From Brachypodius melanocephalos (taxonomy: Eukaryota > Chordata > Aves > Passeriformes > Pycnonotidae), in contig VZSR01001685.1 of the NCBI GenBank assembly GCA_013398615.1, positions 1,076,517-1,140,516 of the forward strand: a stretch of DNA of 64,000 bases. The letters are read 5' to 3'. Shown here piece by piece: positions 13,001 to 26,099 of this stretch (the stretch's first letter is position 1; each line of letters starts with the position of its first letter). Under the pieces are notes generated by a model. It saw nothing but the letters and a program-made list of their open reading frames with translations, was not told where the DNA came from and did not search any database. Made by a program: the position numbers and the translations under genes.

Positions 13001-16000
13001 TTCTATATGAAAACTAAAAAGAGATTAGAAACAAAGACTTGTAAAATAAAAATTCTGAAAAAAATCATCTCAAACCAAAGGAATGTTTCTTTGATTACAC
13101 TGAAAATCCATCCAGTTTCTGATTTATTTTCTTAGCAAAATATATTTTAATAATTCAAAGCAATTTTTAAGGGGGGAAAACAAAAGTATAGCTTTGGAGT
13201 GTTAATTATTTCTCTTTTCTTAATGAAGTTGAAAAGACTAGGACTATTTCCTGACAAGGCATTAATTGATATTGTAACAGCTGGATGGATCAAAGACCTT
13301 GGCCCTCTCTCTTAAATTTTAATTATGTTTTTATTGCTTTTAGAATAAAAAGGCCCTATTAACTCCTTCTATATCTTATTTTCTAATCTTTAATGTTTTA
13401 ACAGCCTCTTTAATTCTTAAAATTATGGACTTTCTTCTTTGTTTTTCCCCTTGCTTCCCTTTCCCTCAATACATTCCATTTTCCTTCTCTGAGTGCATTT
13501 GTTTAATCTTTCAACTACAGCCATAGTGACTTGTAAAACTTTCCATAGCAAAGCAAAATGGGAGCAGATATGCAAATATTTTCACACATATGTATAATAT
13601 ACATATACATAGTATATATACACACATAAAGTTAAAATATGCCAGTTACAGGCCACCATTTTAAAATGCTCCATCTCCACTTTTGCAGGCGAAGTATTGT
13701 AAAGAATTTTTTATGTCCAGTGAGATCCTTGAACATTAAAGATTTCTTACCTTGTTTATGCACTGCCTAATCTGTTTTGCATTCCATGTAAGGTTCAAGG
13801 CAGTAAGTTACACCACTCATCTTAAGTCGGGTTATATATATACCAGCAATTTTTTGCAGTATTCATCTTGTTCCAGTGTAGGCTGCATCCATGGAATTTG
13901 ACTGAATTACTGCCGATTGCGGAAGTTCGGAATAAGAACAAAATCTAGCCTATGCATCTTGCTTTAAAAAAGGAAACTAATTCTTTGTTATTAATTATAT
14001 TAGTTTCCTGTAAGCCTTAAATTAATTTCATGTTTGATTTTCATTATATGATCAGCAATTTGTTTCTGACAGCATTTTAAGGAAGGATAGGGTTTTGATT
14101 CATTATTGTTCATGGTTTTATAACAGTTTATCATTATAAATGGAAAGGTGGAACTTTACTTCATATTTTACAAGCGGTTTATACAACTGTCAGTCAACTA
14201 CTAAACTGTTAATTGCTTTCCACACAATCTACAAAAGCCTGTATGAAATATTTATAAAGATACTTATATTTTCTTCTGACACCTACTTCTCATCAGCAAA
14301 ACATGCTATATAATCAAGATCTCTTTTTTGTTTTTCGCAAACCACTTGAGAAAACACAATTTTCATATCTGACCCTACAAATATTTATGTAAAAATCCTG
14401 AAACTAATTGCAAGAAGAAGTTAAAAATGGTCATAAATATTTTCAAAACGTTCAAGTGGAAGTATTCATATAGATTGCAGACCTTAAAGTATAATACTTC
14501 TTTTCTTTGTCCCTAAAAAATAAATGACAATTTAAGGAGTTGATGTTAGAGTTCTTGATCACTACTTTTGTTTTACCTCAAGTGGCTCCATTGGGCTAAT
14601 GACATATTTTCACAATACAGGGAGAAATACAATGAATATTCCATAACGGGCCATTGGGTTGCTGAGTGACAGACAACCCTGAAAACTTACTGCTGCATAA
14701 TACATGTGTGTTTTACAGTTTTTGAGACTTAAAAATCTGTGGAACTTAACTCAGTTCTGTTAACACAAGATCCTGTCTACTGCAGTCTTGTGAAGATCTA
14801 AGTTCTCATCTCAGTGCAGCCACTTCTATTTGAATAATGTACTGTGAATTTCATTCCATACACATAAATATAAACTAACTAATAATATTTTTATGTTTTC
14901 AGAGAGAGATAATGTAAATGAAGTTTTAAAGTTCCTAAAATATATTTTTTAAAATATTTAACATTTTTCATTTTCCAAATATTTAATTTAAACTGTAAGT
15001 ATTTTCCGTTTTCTGATCATTTTATTCTGCAGGTTTTAAATATTTCTGTCTAGTCATATTCTTGGGTTTTAGTTTTAAATTCTAGAACTAATCACCTATA
15101 TTTTTCTAAAGTCAGAAATTTTCTACATAACTGATGACTTTCTATATATTTGCTTTGGGCTGATATCTAACTTCATTGTTCTTATTCTTTATCTTGTCTT
15201 AACATATCCTAAGAAAAAGAAAAATAAAACAAAAAAGAAAAAAATATATTTTATAGCATATTATATATAATCTTTGCTTTTCAGGGTTGGCATCTGATGT
15301 AAAGTCAAAACCAACATTCATATTTTGATTTAGTGACCATCATGTCTAAATATTCTGTTGATAGATTATGAAGTTTGGAATATGAACTTGAATTGCAGTC
15401 AGTATTTGTCTAACTAATCTACACAACTGTATTGAATCTCTCTGCATAGTTCTTGGTTTTATAAATTAGTTTTAAAAAATACATGTTTACTATTTCTTTT
15501 CTGTCTCAAATATCCATCCTATTCCTACTTTGAAAAGATAACTTGATCCTTAAAACTGTATTTTTAATGAACATTTGATTGAATTATATTTTCAATGTTT
15601 CTGATAGTTACATTTAAATTCATTTAGAGTAAAGAAAAAGAATTAATTATCTGAGGGTTTTATTTTATAGTAATTTTGCAGAATGCAACAGGGAAAATAC
15701 TCCTATGAAAAGCTGTACAATTTTTTTAAACCAAAAAAAGTCTTTTAAGTCCAAAAGACTACCCCAGTTTTTACATTATCACACACAGACTGATGCTTAG
15801 ATTATCTCTGAATGACAATAGCTTGTGTTTACTCTGCTGATACTTGTGTTTCCAAAGATGATGGTGTAAGATCAGCAAGTGCTTTGACTATTGTAATTCA
15901 GAAGAACGATTTCTGCAACCTGCAACATATTGTATATGGCTGATAAAGTTATGGTACATTTTTGTTTGCCTTTGAATTAGAAGCCTAATTCTTCATTTAG

Positions 16001-16189
16001 ATGTTACATAAAGTTCTTGAGTTTTCAAAATGTGCTAAACAATTATTTCTTTTCTTTCCCTAGAAGATATTTCATTATTCTAGAATTAAAGAGGATGTTT
16101 TCTTGCATAGGGTTGCTAAAATTTTCCCACCTGAATTGTAATTCTGCTATTAAATACTGCAGAAAATATTTAGTTTGTTTTTAGCTGCA
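10086..16189. other. AT-rich non-coding DNA, no gene seen
   Basis: Nothing gene-like is visible in 6.1 kb. There is an A/C-rich simple stretch at about 10620-10710, a 14-base A run at 12118-12131, an 11-base unit repeated twice at 12726-12747 and a TA/CA-rich microsatellite-like stretch at about 13585-13625. The remainder is AT-rich with many short TTAATTA-type words. The 102-codon frame at 10982-11290 is AT-rich and hydrophobic with no family signature. Confidence 0.6.
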
Positions 16190-17200
16190 TGTCAAGGTTC
16201 GGCCCCAGCTGACTGCTCAACCCAATGCAGCCACTTGTTGGAGTCCTAGAAACTTAGAATTTGGGGTTTTAGTGCATAGCGATACATATGAGTCAAGAGG
16301 GAGGATTTTGGGTGTACTCTTTGTCCTTCTTCTTCATCTTCTTCTTCTTTCTTCTTCATGATTTTAGGTGGTTTTCTGTAATTGGGTGAACAAGGTCTGT
16401 GTTGCAGGCCTTGGGTGGTCATTATTGAGCCAGAAACATAAATAATATAGGTGTCACCTTGGTATTGGTACTTGTTGCTTAAATAACCCTGGAAAAAGTT
16501 AGAAGCACTCCATTTTACCTTCATTTTCTAAGAGCTCATGATGTGTGAGTCTGTAAATACTGTAAATAAATAAGAGATAATAAACCTTCCAAGTTTGACC
16601 TCGACATCCTCATTTCCCGTGTTATTCATCCTGACCTTGGCAAGAGAAGAAAAGAAGCCAAGACCCTTACTTATGTCCCAAGCCCCAGCGGGACCAAGGA
16701 AAGAATCAGAAGAGGGCAAGAGACAAAACTCATGAGTTGGGATAAAGATGTGTTAATAGGGAAAGCAAAAACCATGCAAGCAAAGGAAAACAAAGAATTC
16801 ATTCAAGTAGTGACTTCCCATGGGCAGGCAGGTGTTCAGCCATTCCCAGGAAAGCAGAGCTCCATCATCCATAACAGTGACTTGGGGAGACAAACACCAA
16901 AACTCTGAACAATTCACAGTTTGTCCTTCTTCCCTCAGTTTTATATGCTGACTGTGGTGTCATATGGCATGGAATGTCACTTTGGTCAGCTGGGATCAGC
17001 TTTCCTGGCTGTGTTCCCTTCCAGCTCCTCGTGTACCCTCAGCCTCCTCACTGGCGGGATGCACCAAGGAGCAGAAAAGGCCATGACACTTCTTGAGCTC
17101 AGCAATAATGAAAACATCACTGTGTCATCAAAACTGTTTCCAGCACAAACCAAAAACACAGAACTATACCAGCTACTGTGAAGAAAATTAACTGCTGAAA
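16190..17200 (-). mobile_element. Solo LTR of an avian endogenous retrovirus, interrupted by another insertion
   Basis: Read on the minus strand, this is a common bird LTR type. Near its 5' end (about 17180 downward) it has GAAGAAAATTAA read backwards as TTAATTTTCTTC. A TATA-like CATATAAAAC lies at 16938-16948, followed by the region that reads AACTGTTATGGATGATGGAG. A degenerate poly(A) signal (TATTAACA) is near 16752, and the terminal GGGGCCGAACCTTGACA ends at 16190. The 3' terminus is the expected TGACA, read as TGTCAAGG on the plus strand. About 440 bases of unrelated sequence (roughly 16238-16675) split the LTR. No gag, pol or env sequence flanks it, so it is a solo LTR. The exact 5' edge and the target duplication are unclear. 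Subfamily is not assigned; ERVL is my guess. Confidence 0.8.
16238..16675 (-). mobile_element. LTR-like fragment nested inside the solo LTR
   Basis: This segment separates two halves of the surrounding LTR. On the minus strand it contains AGGTTTATTATCTCTTATTT, TTACAGACTCACACATCATG, CTTTTTCCAGGGTTATTTAAG and a GAA-rich purine run (the TTCTTC-rich stretch at 16325-16361). I recall this order from a second songbird LTR family, but I cannot confirm the family name. The 92-codon frame at 16246-16524 and the 63-codon frame at 16528-16719 lie in it and do not look like proteins. The insertion must be younger than the host LTR. Confidence 0.55.
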
Positions 17201-20069
17201 AAGCCCCAAACAAATAAACAAAAACCCCAAAACAAAGCAGAAACAATGGCAACAAAACACTATGCTAAGGAATATATTATCCTACTCCATTCACTTTCTT
17301 TTTTCTTTTTCCTTAGGTAGCTTGACTCAGACTGTGGTCTTGCACCATGAAAATGAGCTTTCTGCTGCAGTGCAGAGAAAAACCTGTGTAAATGAAGAAG
17401 ACAGAGGGCAGATAGGTCTATCCAAACACAGACTCAATCTACCACACTTCCTAAGCATTCCACAAAATTCAAATGATTAGCATTGTAACTTTAACGCACG
17501 TGCTCATATTTTCTTCCTAATTAAGTTGAGAACAACAAAAAAATAAATGTATAGATAAAAACTGAACTAACAAAAGGAACATACATCACTCAGGAGATAA
17601 TTTATATGTCCTTTTATATACAGAAGCCTGAGAAAAAGCTGTTTAAGATAGTTTTTACTCTGACTTCTTTTGTTATCTAAATACTAGATAGCTGCTGAAA
17701 ATCACATATACTTATATGACATTTTATTTGCAAAATATCATATCAATGTTCTTTTATGTCCTTTCTAAATATTCTTAGATTAATATAAAGATAGTAGGTT
17801 TTGTGAAGTATAGAAATCTCTGGAATAGCTCTAGGTGAGCCTGTAGAAATATTCTAAGGAATATAATCACATCAAGACAGACCTCTTCATGACCTATTTT
17901 ATACTATAAGCAAGCTAGAGCTGATCCTTAATTGAACCAGCTGAGCTTGTGATCCAGTGCTGAAATCATCAATCCCTCTGGAACTAAGACTGACTTACTT
18001 CAAAGACTTACAAGATTTTATTTACCTTATCTAACAATTTATTTCCTAATGTTTGGAAAAAAAAATCCATTAAGCTAACCAGGCCACATTCTATTTTTTA
18101 TTTTCCCAGTAGTTATTTTATTTCCTACTATTATTTTCATTTATTCTTATGTAAGTTTTGGGTTGGTTTGGTTGTTTTATGGAGGGAGAGTGTGGCTTTT
18201 TTGGGGGGGTGCCTTTAATGAACAGGAAAACCTGGAACTAGCAATAATTCCACTCTTTAAATGTTTCAGAACCTGAAGTATTTCAGATTATTTTATTTTG
18301 GCCTGAAAGGCTCGGGGATGCTACCAGAGATCTCCTTTCTCGTGTTTTTGGGACTTGCTTCATATATAAAATGTTAGTGTGAGGTTATCTATTTTTCTTC
18401 ATTTCCTCCTCCTGTTCTGTTGTCTCCATGCACTGTTTTATACAAGTACTTGCTTTTCCAGCTGGTATTGTAAACATCACCATCCTGCACATGTTGAAAA
18501 ATGAGCAGCCTGCTCATCCAATTTTATAACTCAGAGTAGCAGAAGCAGATTGGCGATGTTTTTTGACATGCACAGCGTACATTACTGCAAGATGTCATAT
18601 TTCCCCAAAGGGGTACTCAGAATGTCAAGAAACTTGGACCAGACACAACAAGATCATAAACATGCTACAGCAAACACACCAGAATATTTGTATAGGATTA
18701 TCATTAGGTATTAGATGAATACTGTTTCATCACATGCTCCCTGTGGAATAGGATTTGATGGTTCCATACTTGTGATAATATGAGTTATATTGCCATTTTA
18801 ATACCACTGTTTTGGCAAAGGTATTGCAAAAATAAGTAGTAGTTTTATTTTTTTACATAGTTTAGAATTCTAAAAAAAAATTAGTTAAGAAAAGAAATCT
18901 GAATTAATTTGATATGGAAAAATAGCAGTTTGCATTTACAGCCATCTGAAGACAAAAAGGTACTACCCATACATATATTTTAAGTATAAATTTTAAAATG
19001 TATTAATTTAAAAACATAAGCTAAGAAAAAAAATCTCATTTCAATTTGATACAAATTTCTTTTTACCAAAAATCTAGTAGAACAACATATAATGGAGAGC
19101 TTTATGTTTCACTTAAGCCACAACCATATTAATTCTACTGGGAACTGTTTGCAATAACTTACACAGTGCAAGTCATGATTCCTACTTTAATGCTTCTGAT
19201 CTTGTGGACAGCTTCAATTCTAATAAACCTCCATCCAGATAAACTCAGAAAAGGAAGAGAGAACCTGCTGTGAGCCAAGGCTACAATATTTTGATCACAC
19301 AGCTGGTCTCCACCTACTGTGACCCATAATCCAACCCTGAAAAAAGGATAAAATAAAACAATTTAGCAGATATAAACCACTGATTTACCTTCTGCAGGTG
19401 GAGATTTTATATCGCTTTATGATTTCACAAGTCACCACTGATAACCCAAACTTAACAGGCCCCTATTTCCATGTGAAATAACCAAATTAACCCTGAACAA
19501 ATTATACCTTGACTTACTGTGAGATTTTTAATGTGTCTGTAGAGAGTACGGTCACAAATTGACAGCCCTCTCCTCTTGTAACTCCCTCCCTGTGAAAAGG
19601 CAAACTCATGGTACTAGCAGGCACTGTTAGAAGAAAATCTATACTGCAGTAGCTTTGCACAGCATGGTTATTCCCGACTCCTGCAGTTCCTATCCTCTCT
19701 AAATCTGTGCATGCAGAAGTTGAGGGTGCAAATGTTACACCTGGCTTCCCATTTCGGGTTATTGCACTCCCTGGCCTGAATGCAGCCTTCTCCTCCCATG
19801 CCCTGTGTAGAAACCTCTTCTTCAGAAGCTGCGTTCTGTAAGGAGTTGGTCTGGCCCTAAACAGAAATAAGTAAATTTCTCCATGCCTCAGATATCCGCC
19901 TAAATCGTGCAGGGAGTGAGTGGTTTATACTAAGACTAACCAGAAAAAAAAAAAAAAAATCCAATTGCAAAAGTGTAACTGTGCCAGTTAACTTTCATTA
20001 TCAACTTCCAGCACCAGCTCACTATTTTTTCTCATTTCACAGCCTGAGCCAAATATAATGTGAACTGTA
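17201..20069. other. AT-rich non-coding DNA, no gene seen
   Basis: An A/C-rich low-complexity tail (about 17190-17250) follows the LTR. Beyond it there is nothing that codes and no named repeat. A T/G-rich stretch (about 18150-18215) and a 16-base A run (19944-19959) are the only simple-sequence features. A somewhat GC-richer patch lies at about 19540-19860. Confidence 0.6.
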
Positions 20070-20455
20070 TCATAGAATGGCAGAATCATTAAGGTGGGAA
20101 AAGACCTCCAAGATAATTGAGGCCCACCTTTGACCTAACACCAACATGTTACCTAAACCATACTGGCATGCTGTACCACATCATTTCTTGAATGTTCCCA
20201 AGGATGGTGATTCCACCACTTCCCTGGGCAGCCCATTCCAATCCTTGATTGCCCTTTCAGTGAAGAAATTCTTCCTGATGTGTAACTAGAACCTTTACTG
20301 ACATAGCTATTTCTGTGTTTATCCTGAGCTCCTGCTGTGGTGACTTCTTTTATGGGAAGTTCCCTCTGCGGCTTTGACAGTGCTTTGAGAATGTCAGTTG
20401 TGGTCTTTAGGTCCCTACACATGGGAACAGTTTTGTCATCCTCCAGAATCCTCAA
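20070..20455 (-). mobile_element. CR1 LINE 3' end (minus strand)
   Basis: The plus strand begins TCATAGAATGGCAGAATCATT at 20070, the inverted CR1 terminal repeat, then GGTGGGAAAAGACCTCCAAG. The 3' UTR marks follow: TTCCCAAGGATGGTGATTCC, CACTTCCCTGGGCAGCCCATTCCAATCC and GTGAAGAAATTCTTCCTGATG. CR1 similarity is clear to about 20290; from there to 20455 it is weaker and the boundary is uncertain. The 100-codon minus-strand frame here is a CR1 UTR by-product. Confidence 0.85.
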
Positions 20456-21079
20456 ATGGAGGACAGGCGTGTTTTATTCCTTAGGGTTTATTTATCCACC
20501 CCTTTTTTTATAAAAACTAAAGGGAAGAATTATGGGTTTTAGGAAAAAGCCCAGCCTGTCACCTTATTTCCCTGGTGGAGCGTGAGTTTCTTTATGATAT
20601 AAAAAAAGCTCTCTGGGAATTTTCACATACCTAAGCCAGCTTTGCTCTGTTCTTCACACCAGCTGGTTCCCCATATGAAGCCCTTCCTCATGTTCAGCCA
20701 AGTGCCCACTGAAGAGCAGAAATGTTGGAGGTAAAACAGGACCAAGGTGAAAATATACCTCTGCTTCTCCAGCCACACACTGCTCTGCTAACCCCTGCAG
20801 GGAAAAAACATTATAGTGAGAGGAGAAAAACTCATTCTTTATGTCTGACTCAGGCCCTATTGTTAGCTGGCCATCTTTTTCTCTTCAGTGCCTTCCTCTG
20901 TGGTTATCATGGGATAATTTCAGCAATAACCATAAGCAGTAATCATTCTTAACCCTCATACTTGGGCAGGCTTTTTGGGACACAGATCTCACAAAGCCAT
21001 AGAACTGCATGTAATCACAATGCTACACACACCATTATATATGGGGATATTTCAGCTAGGGAGAACAGGATAAACCTGT
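20456..21079. other. Unique DNA between CR1 and SINE
   Basis: A moderately GC-rich stretch with no recognisable gene or repeat. The 76-codon frame at 20722-20952 has a hydrophobic C-terminal half but no initiation context or homology that I recognise. Confidence 0.5.
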
Positions 21080-21210
21080 CACAGAATTGGAGAATATTCT
21101 GAGGTGGAAGGAACCCACAAGGATCATTGGGTCCAACCCTGAAATGAATGGTCTGTATCAGGGATCAAGCTCATGAACTTGTGTTGGTAGCACCAACCAA
21201 CTGAACTCAT
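21080..21210 (-). mobile_element. TguSINE1-like SINE, second copy
   Basis: Same composite as at 9167-9295 and the same orientation. On the minus strand a tRNA-Ile-like head begins with GAGTTCAGTTGGTTGG (about 21193-21208), which preserves the A-box side better than the first copy, and continues to a B-box-like GCTTGATCCCTG near 21160. The CR1-like tail is seen on the plus strand as AGAATATTCTGAGGTGGAAGGAACCCACAAGGATCATTGGGTCCAACCC. It is 5'-complete or nearly so. No clear target duplication is visible. Confidence 0.8.
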
Positions 21211-22639
21211 CTCAGTGGCTTCCCACTGTGCACGAGGACCAAAGGCTGAGCCTGGTCTCCTTCCTACCAAGGCAACCTTTGAAAGTACTTGTTTCACTGT
21301 CTTCAGATCATGAAGCCTTTAAAGGAGATACTTTTCTCTACTTCTGACGGGGACCTTTGAGGCTTTGATTGAATACTCAGAATGCCAGACAATTGAAAAC
21401 TTTAAAATATTTCATGTGTCTGATTTGAAATAATTGAGACTATCAAAGAAAGGCAAGCATGTACTTGTAATGATAAAACACAGTAAATGCAGGATGGACT
21501 ACTGCCACCTCTTGGTTATCTATATTTCAGAGTACTAAAAACAATAGTAAGAGCTGTCTGTGTTAAGGAGGTTAATGTTAAACATAACTAGCCCTTCCAA
21601 ATATTTTTTGTGCTGATATCAAAACAGGAAATGGGTAGTGTCTCAGCAAAAAGAACAGATGTGTAACACGGTGAGACAGGATACCAGTAGTGCTACTGAG
21701 CTGGCTGCAACATCTCAGTGAAAGTCTGAGTAGCTGAACCAAGCACATCTGAACGTATATGACACCAGAAATTGGAGAAATTAGGACATTTTTTCATAGA
21801 AGCTACTTCTATTTTCTCAGATTCTCCAAGTAGCTTCCAACCATTTTTCAGATGTCTGTTAATGATTACAAACCTTAGAAACCTAGAAGTTTAGTTTTAT
21901 GGCCACATTTTTTATCCTCAGAATGTAAAGCTGTGAGTGAAATATGGTCATTGAGTGGCTCAGTATTTTATTCTTCTCTGATTAAGTCACAATTAAAAAA
22001 TCACTATTCAATTTGAACACACAAGCAAATGCCTGACAAATGTAGGTTAGATGCAAGCTATTAAAATGCAAGCCAAAGACTCTCAATATTTCATGTACTC
22101 AATAGGTCGTCAGGGAATAGAACTCTGCAGTATTTTCCATATATTACAACTTTACAGAGCAAGAAGAATAACAATTAAGTCACAAAATGCTGTATCAATA
22201 TCTTCGTTTCACCTAAAAAGTTACCAGAGATCTGTAAGAGACAGATACATTTTAAATAATTTTACGGTTAGCAATATTGACTGTAAAAAACTGAGACTTG
22301 AATACCAACATTAGCACTGTTTAGGTTGTTTTCTTTTGTCCCTCATCAAAATACTTCACAAACTACATTTAACTTTTTTTTCACTTCATTAAAAAAAAGC
22401 TGAAAGGTAATTCCAACTTCTGACAACTAAAAATAAAAATATTTTGGGTGTGTAAACACAAAAGTTTAAGGAAAAGCTAGAGCCTTCCCTATGACTGATG
22501 AATATAATGTATATACTGATTTTTTTCTCTGTTAGCTTTTCAGCCAAAATCTGAAAAAGAAACAAGATGGAGGGGAGAAGAAAATAGATGCTTTAGGAGG
22601 AAAACCTATATCAACAACAACTTTTTTTTTCTTTTAATT
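21211..22639. other. Non-coding DNA, no gene seen
   Basis: AT-rich DNA with no coding signal; the 87-codon frame at 22051-22314 has no recognisable features. A T-rich run (22619-22636) abuts the LTR-like element to the right and could be the inverted poly(A) end of that element. Confidence 0.5.
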
Positions 22640-23000
22640 AATACAAGTGTTTCAATGATTTATTGGTACTTCTTGCAGTACCAGTCCAGCAGACAATTCC
22701 TCCAGCACACATTTTGCTTATAGTTATACATTTTTTCAGCAGGACCCACTCAAACTGCCCACAGTGTCCACCTGTCCATGATGCAGTTATTGGAGTTTCT
22801 TGACCAGATGCAGTTCCCAAGCTTTGTGAATATCTGTTGTAGGGTAATAATTGTTAAGTATATAGACAACCCTCCCCGGAGAAGGGTTCTAGCAGGAATT
22901 GCAGCCCATGCAATTAAGCTTACACAGGAGCAGGTTTTGTGGCAGGAATTATAGCTCTTGGGTGACGCAGACTGGAGCAGTCCATTCATAAGGACTGCAC
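22640..23000 (-). mobile_element. LTR-like composite repeat, minus strand
   Basis: The minus strand starts (about 22995) with GGGGTGCAGTCCTTATGAAT and GGACTGCTCCAG, then CCTGCTCCTGTG, a string I recall from an avian ERV LTR. It later reads TGGGTCCTGCTGAAAAAATG, AATTGTCTGCTGGACTGGTA and CAAGAAGTACCAATAAATCA, with an AATAAA poly(A) signal at about 22659-22664, typical of an LTR R region. Left of this is T-rich DNA. The two parts may be different elements joined together. The short frames on both strands here do not look like real genes. Family not assigned. Confidence 0.45.
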
Positions 23001-23004
23001 CCCA

Positions 23005-23057
23005 TGGAAAGGAGCAAAAAGAGGAAAAGGAAGAGGAGGAGCAGGAGGAGGAAACAT
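23005..23057 (+). repeat. Purine-rich (GGA/GAA) low-complexity tract
   Basis: About 50 bases of almost pure A and G (AAGAGGAGGAGCAGGAGGAG type), immediately after the LTR-like element. It causes the arginine/lysine-rich frame on the plus strand here and a leucine/phenylalanine-rich frame on the other; neither is a credible gene. Confidence 0.85.
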
Positions 23058-26000
23058 AAATTTTTCAGATCATTTTGCAAATGCATTACAGTAGAAAAAA
23101 ACATTCTGAAACAGCTTAAAATCCCTAAAGTCATGCTAAATAGACCATGGAGCAATCAGGCAAGATTTTTAATGTTTTATGTAAAGAAGGGTAGTCCATG
23201 AAACATCAGTGGGCAAATCCATATGGAATCTCTGGATATTAAACTGGTAGTAGTTTGTAATTGTAAAACATGCTTTACACTCCTCAGCCAGATGATCTTA
23301 ATTATCTATTTCCTCCTTTTCATTTTTGTCTTTGCCCTTCCAAAACCTGACACAAAACGTTATTGTGATCCTGCATCATTGCTTTTTGAAGAAAATATTG
23401 ACAAAAAGAAAGTCTCCAAGTCAATATTATACAGATAACGTTGTTTTCTACAAAATTCAGGAAAAATCCTATGTGAATGAGATAAGGATACAGTTCTTTT
23501 GAAATTTTTCTTTGTTTTTTTTTTTTTTTAAGACACTCGTTTAATACTTTTTCCCTTCCTGAAAGATGATGACCATGCTTGTGCTGTCACATAAAATCTC
23601 TGGTCATTGCCACTTACATCTCACTTTAGTCAATGCCACTTTCCTGCTACTATCAGCTTTGGTTATTTCCTCTCTTAATTTTCATGTATGTAACAGTGTT
23701 AATTGACAGTGAAGACGTGGATTCTTTTGGGGTACGCTGAGGTGCCTCACTTCCAGATGGTGATGTTTCATCTTCTGTACTTGCTGACTTCACATGGCTC
23801 CTTTCACTATTTCTCTTTCCTGTTACCCAGTGAGAAACTGTGTGATGAACTTAGTCACTAAATGAAGAAAACCAAGATAAATCCCCAAAGAAAGGATGTC
23901 CAGAGAGATAGCCAAGCTTTAATGTCATAACTAGGGACCAAATTGATGAAAGAGAAAACAAAAATAGCAAAACAGCATTAGGAAAAAAAAACAAACTTTC
24001 AAATATGTTTAAATACTAGGCATTCATTTCAATGAGTTCACACATAAAGATTCTGTGTTTCCTTTCTGTTAGTAGACTTATTTCATAAACGGAAAAAAAG
24101 AGATTAGACACTAAAATTGATTGTAACTTTTGGAAAAGATTATTCACAATTAACTTTTTTATGCCTTTTGATATATTAAGATGTAGTTTTCATAGTTACT
24201 TATTTCTGTACTACGTAATACTGTAAATCCTAAATAATTTTGTGGGAAAGAATTCAAAAATTAAATGTCATTGTTCATGTTTTCTGGCAGACACCAGTTA
24301 TTCATACTGCTGAAATCTCCAGGATCATGTTCATTTTTTAGTCAAACATAGCTCTAGTGACAAACAAACGGAAATAAATTCTTAATCTGGTTTTAAGATT
24401 GGTTTTATGAGAAGAAAACAAAAATCCATCAACCTAGAAACAAATGCAACTTTTCATATTACAGAAATTATAAAACAGGTCCATTATTTTTCATTACTTT
24501 TCATCATATTAAAAATAATAAAATGTTTGAATTAACAAAATCCTGATTTTAATGACAAAAATTTAGATCACATTTGTAATTTTAAATACAAGCAGCAACA
24601 GATTCTTATGATTTTTTTCTATTTTCAGAAAGGAAAATTTTTTTTTAAAGGCTGGGAAGCATTTGGACATAAGACTAAAGACTCCAAAATCTATTTCTGA
24701 ATTTAATTTCTCGGTTTTTATTCTGATTTTAAGCAAATCACCTTAAACTCTCAGAAGAAGCATCTATAGTTAACCACTCTGTACAGTAAGTACTTAATTT
24801 GTTCACTCCTGTTCATTCTCCCCTTTGGACAAGATAAATATGATAACTGCATAAAAATTATGCATATAAAAGAAATAATAAAAATCCTGTATTTAATCAA
24901 GGACATAAAAATCTTATGTATAAAATGAGTGCAATGTGTTGCTTTCTAGAATTTTTCCTTTGAGTTTTATGATCAAGTATTTTTGTTGTAGTATTTTCTC
25001 TTTGTCTTGTGTAAGTACTTTATGTTGCTATTTAAGAAGATTACAAAGTCATATTGCAATCTAGATCACTGTTAACTTTAAATATGGACAGAAAATTATT
25101 TCAGGAAACCAATGAATTTTAAATACCATATAATATCCTTATACTGTTAATGCCAGATTTTGACTAGCTAAGGAAAGATTAGTTCATATATTTTAAGTTC
25201 ATGTAATTTAATTAGTATCTTTTTTTTAAAGAGTCTGACAGAACAAAATCAAACAAGACTAAATCCAGAATCACATAAATTAGAAAGATGAAACCTCTTA
25301 AACCTCTTAACTACCCATTTTTGTCATAAATATTTTCTCACTTATATATGACATTTTTCCTGCTACTCACAAATATTAATACACTGAAATCTTACCTATA
25401 AAAGACTAAGTATTTAAAAACACTTTGTGACTCATGCTAATACATAAAACCATTTTATTCTGTCCTATTCAATTATACATGTCTGATTGGTGGACAACCT
25501 GTTTATCTGCTGCCTTTCAGGCCAAGAAACCTGTGTCTTGGAAAAATTCCAACAGATTTAATAATTTGAAGAATAACTATTACCCCATCATTTTGAATCA
25601 AAAAAAAAAGTCATTCTCCTCTTTTTCTAGGGATATTGTGGTTTTCTGTATTGTTTATCTTCATTTGCCCCTAGAATTATATGCATTTCACCAATAAATG
25701 AAATATTTTCTGCCTGTGTTACAGAAATGGCAGAAGCTGATTTAGGGAAAGAATTTTTAATTGAAAATGACAGCCAGACAGAAGATACACAGATGGTTAT
25801 CTAGAAAGTTAAGTGTTTTTCCTGTTGAATATAAAGTGTAAAGACTCACATTGTAAACTGAAATAATAACGTGTGTGATATGGTTGTTACTCAACAGAGA
25901 AAAAGCATTTCTTTAATAGTCAGAATCCAGTTTTTTTGTATCATCTAAACATACCTGTTGGTTCTCTTCATTGTGTGCATTCACAGAATTCCTGCATGTA

Positions 26001-26099
26001 GATAAAACACAAGAAGACAATTTCACCTTGATTTTTCATAGTTTAAGTTTGTTGCAGGACTCACCTAGACCTTCACAAGGATTTACAGGTTTGTGTTTG
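23058..26099. other. AT-rich non-coding DNA, no gene seen
   Basis: No coding signal and no named repeat. T runs at about 23517-23530 and many A/T runs occur. A short direct repeat (AAACCTCTT twice) lies near 25290-25310. This is one of the most AT-rich stretches of the window. Confidence 0.6.

Noticed and set aside
23004..23201. Arginine/lysine-rich 65-codon frame that could suggest a nuclear protein
   Set aside because: It is a translation of a purine-rich simple repeat.
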